Of a stretch of 64,000 bases of DNA, positions 63,871 to 64,000 are shown in pieces (position 1 is the stretch's first letter; the number at the start of each line of letters is the position of its first letter). The DNA is taken from the NCBI GenBank assembly GCA_016704655.1, contig JADIZR010000002.1, positions 62,001 to 126,000 on the forward strand. The letters are read 5' to 3'. The stretch comes from Pseudomonadota bacterium. GTDB lineage: Bacteria; Pseudomonadota; Gammaproteobacteria; Steroidobacterales; Steroidobacteraceae. Made by a program: the position numbers and the translations under genes. The notes under the pieces were generated by a model. That model was not told where the DNA came from. It made no database searches and was given only the letters and a program-made list of their open reading frames with translations.

Positions 63871-64000
63871 TCATTGGTTTTGAGGCGCGCCCGCAAGGAA
63901 AGATTCGATGCGTTCGACGAGGTAAGCATGAAACGGGTTGCTGCGCTGCCGGGTCAGCATCCAGTTCGGGACGTTCAGCACGCCGTTTTCGCCGCGAATC
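63871..64000 (-). CDS. Partial gene, C-terminal end only
   Basis: On the minus strand the window edge cuts a reading frame that ends in VPNWMLTRQRSNPFHAYLV and IESFLAGAPQNQ, stop TGA at 63871-63873. It overlaps an ATG of the next gene by 4 bases, as real co-transcribed genes do. Only about 42 residues are visible, so no function can be given. Confidence 0.55.
   Translation of the reverse strand, partial: IRGENGVLNVPNWMLTRQRSNPFHAYLVERIESFLAGAPQNQ

Overview
The window is a GC-rich chromosomal segment from a bacterium that looks like a gammaproteobacterium. The reasons are a GreB elongation factor, a SpeA-type arginine decarboxylase, a FadH-type 2,4-dienoyl-CoA reductase, a very long two-copy UvrA, and an intergenic repeat with a core seen in other gammaproteobacteria. 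A Steroidobacter/Xanthomonadales-like lineage is possible, but no rRNA or other decisive marker is present. Coding is dense on both strands, mostly housekeeping and catabolic. No tRNA, rRNA, CRISPR array, insertion sequence or integrase was seen.

Layout. 0-6 kb: a methyltransferase, a small lipoprotein, a hydrolase, an alkyltransferase-like DNA-repair protein, and a fused 5-oxoprolinase/hydantoinase. 6-9 kb: an isolated contractile tail-sheath protein and a Rieske oxygenase-like protein. 9-17.5 kb: cell envelope and secreted enzymes (L,D-transpeptidase, two TPM proteins, LemA, M13 peptidase, amidohydrolase). 17.7-27.5 kb: a TPR protein, GreB, polyamine genes (homospermidine synthase, arginine decarboxylase), glutathione transferase, sulfurtransferase, a manganese-exporter-type membrane protein, and an RRM protein. 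27.6-38 kb: a UvrD-type helicase, an AhpD-like protein, aldehyde dehydrogenase, Nudix hydrolase, an unknown two-gene operon, MobB, a HAD phosphatase and AvtA. 38-43.6 kb: the double UvrA. 43.7-50.3 kb: DUF47-Pit phosphate uptake, FadH, a CBS protein and a LytS/LytTR two-component pair. 50.3-53.2 kb: small and membrane proteins of unknown role. 53.3-59.9 kb: histidine degradation (FTCD, HutU, HutI) with a thioredoxin-fold lipoprotein coupled to hutI. 59.9-64 kb: a GNAT enzyme, threonine aldolase, a mini-secretin-like protein, a ThiF/E1-like protein and a membrane protein.

How genes work together. HutU and HutI carry urocanate to formiminoglutamate, and fused FTCD passes the formimino group to tetrahydrofolate; HutH is not in the window. 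SpeA makes agmatine, which can lead to putrescine, a substrate of homospermidine synthase. DUF47 and Pit form a coupled phosphate-uptake pair. The LytS-like kinase and LytTR regulator overlap by 4 bp.

Sequence quality. Six genes are broken by a total of eight single-base frameshifts, at least five of them at short mononucleotide runs, while the protein sequence on both sides stays intact. Together with a pair of G runs of 23 and 31 bases near 48.3 kb, this suggests uncorrected sequencing errors rather than gene decay. I mark those genes as pseudogenes in form only.

Most unusual features: the lone tail sheath; a family of intergenic nonamer arrays (AGGAAGGNN / NNCCTTCCT), mostly arranged as inverted repeats at four sites; a structured 107-bp inverted repeat after avtA; and the aldolase / mini-secretin / E1-like gene string.
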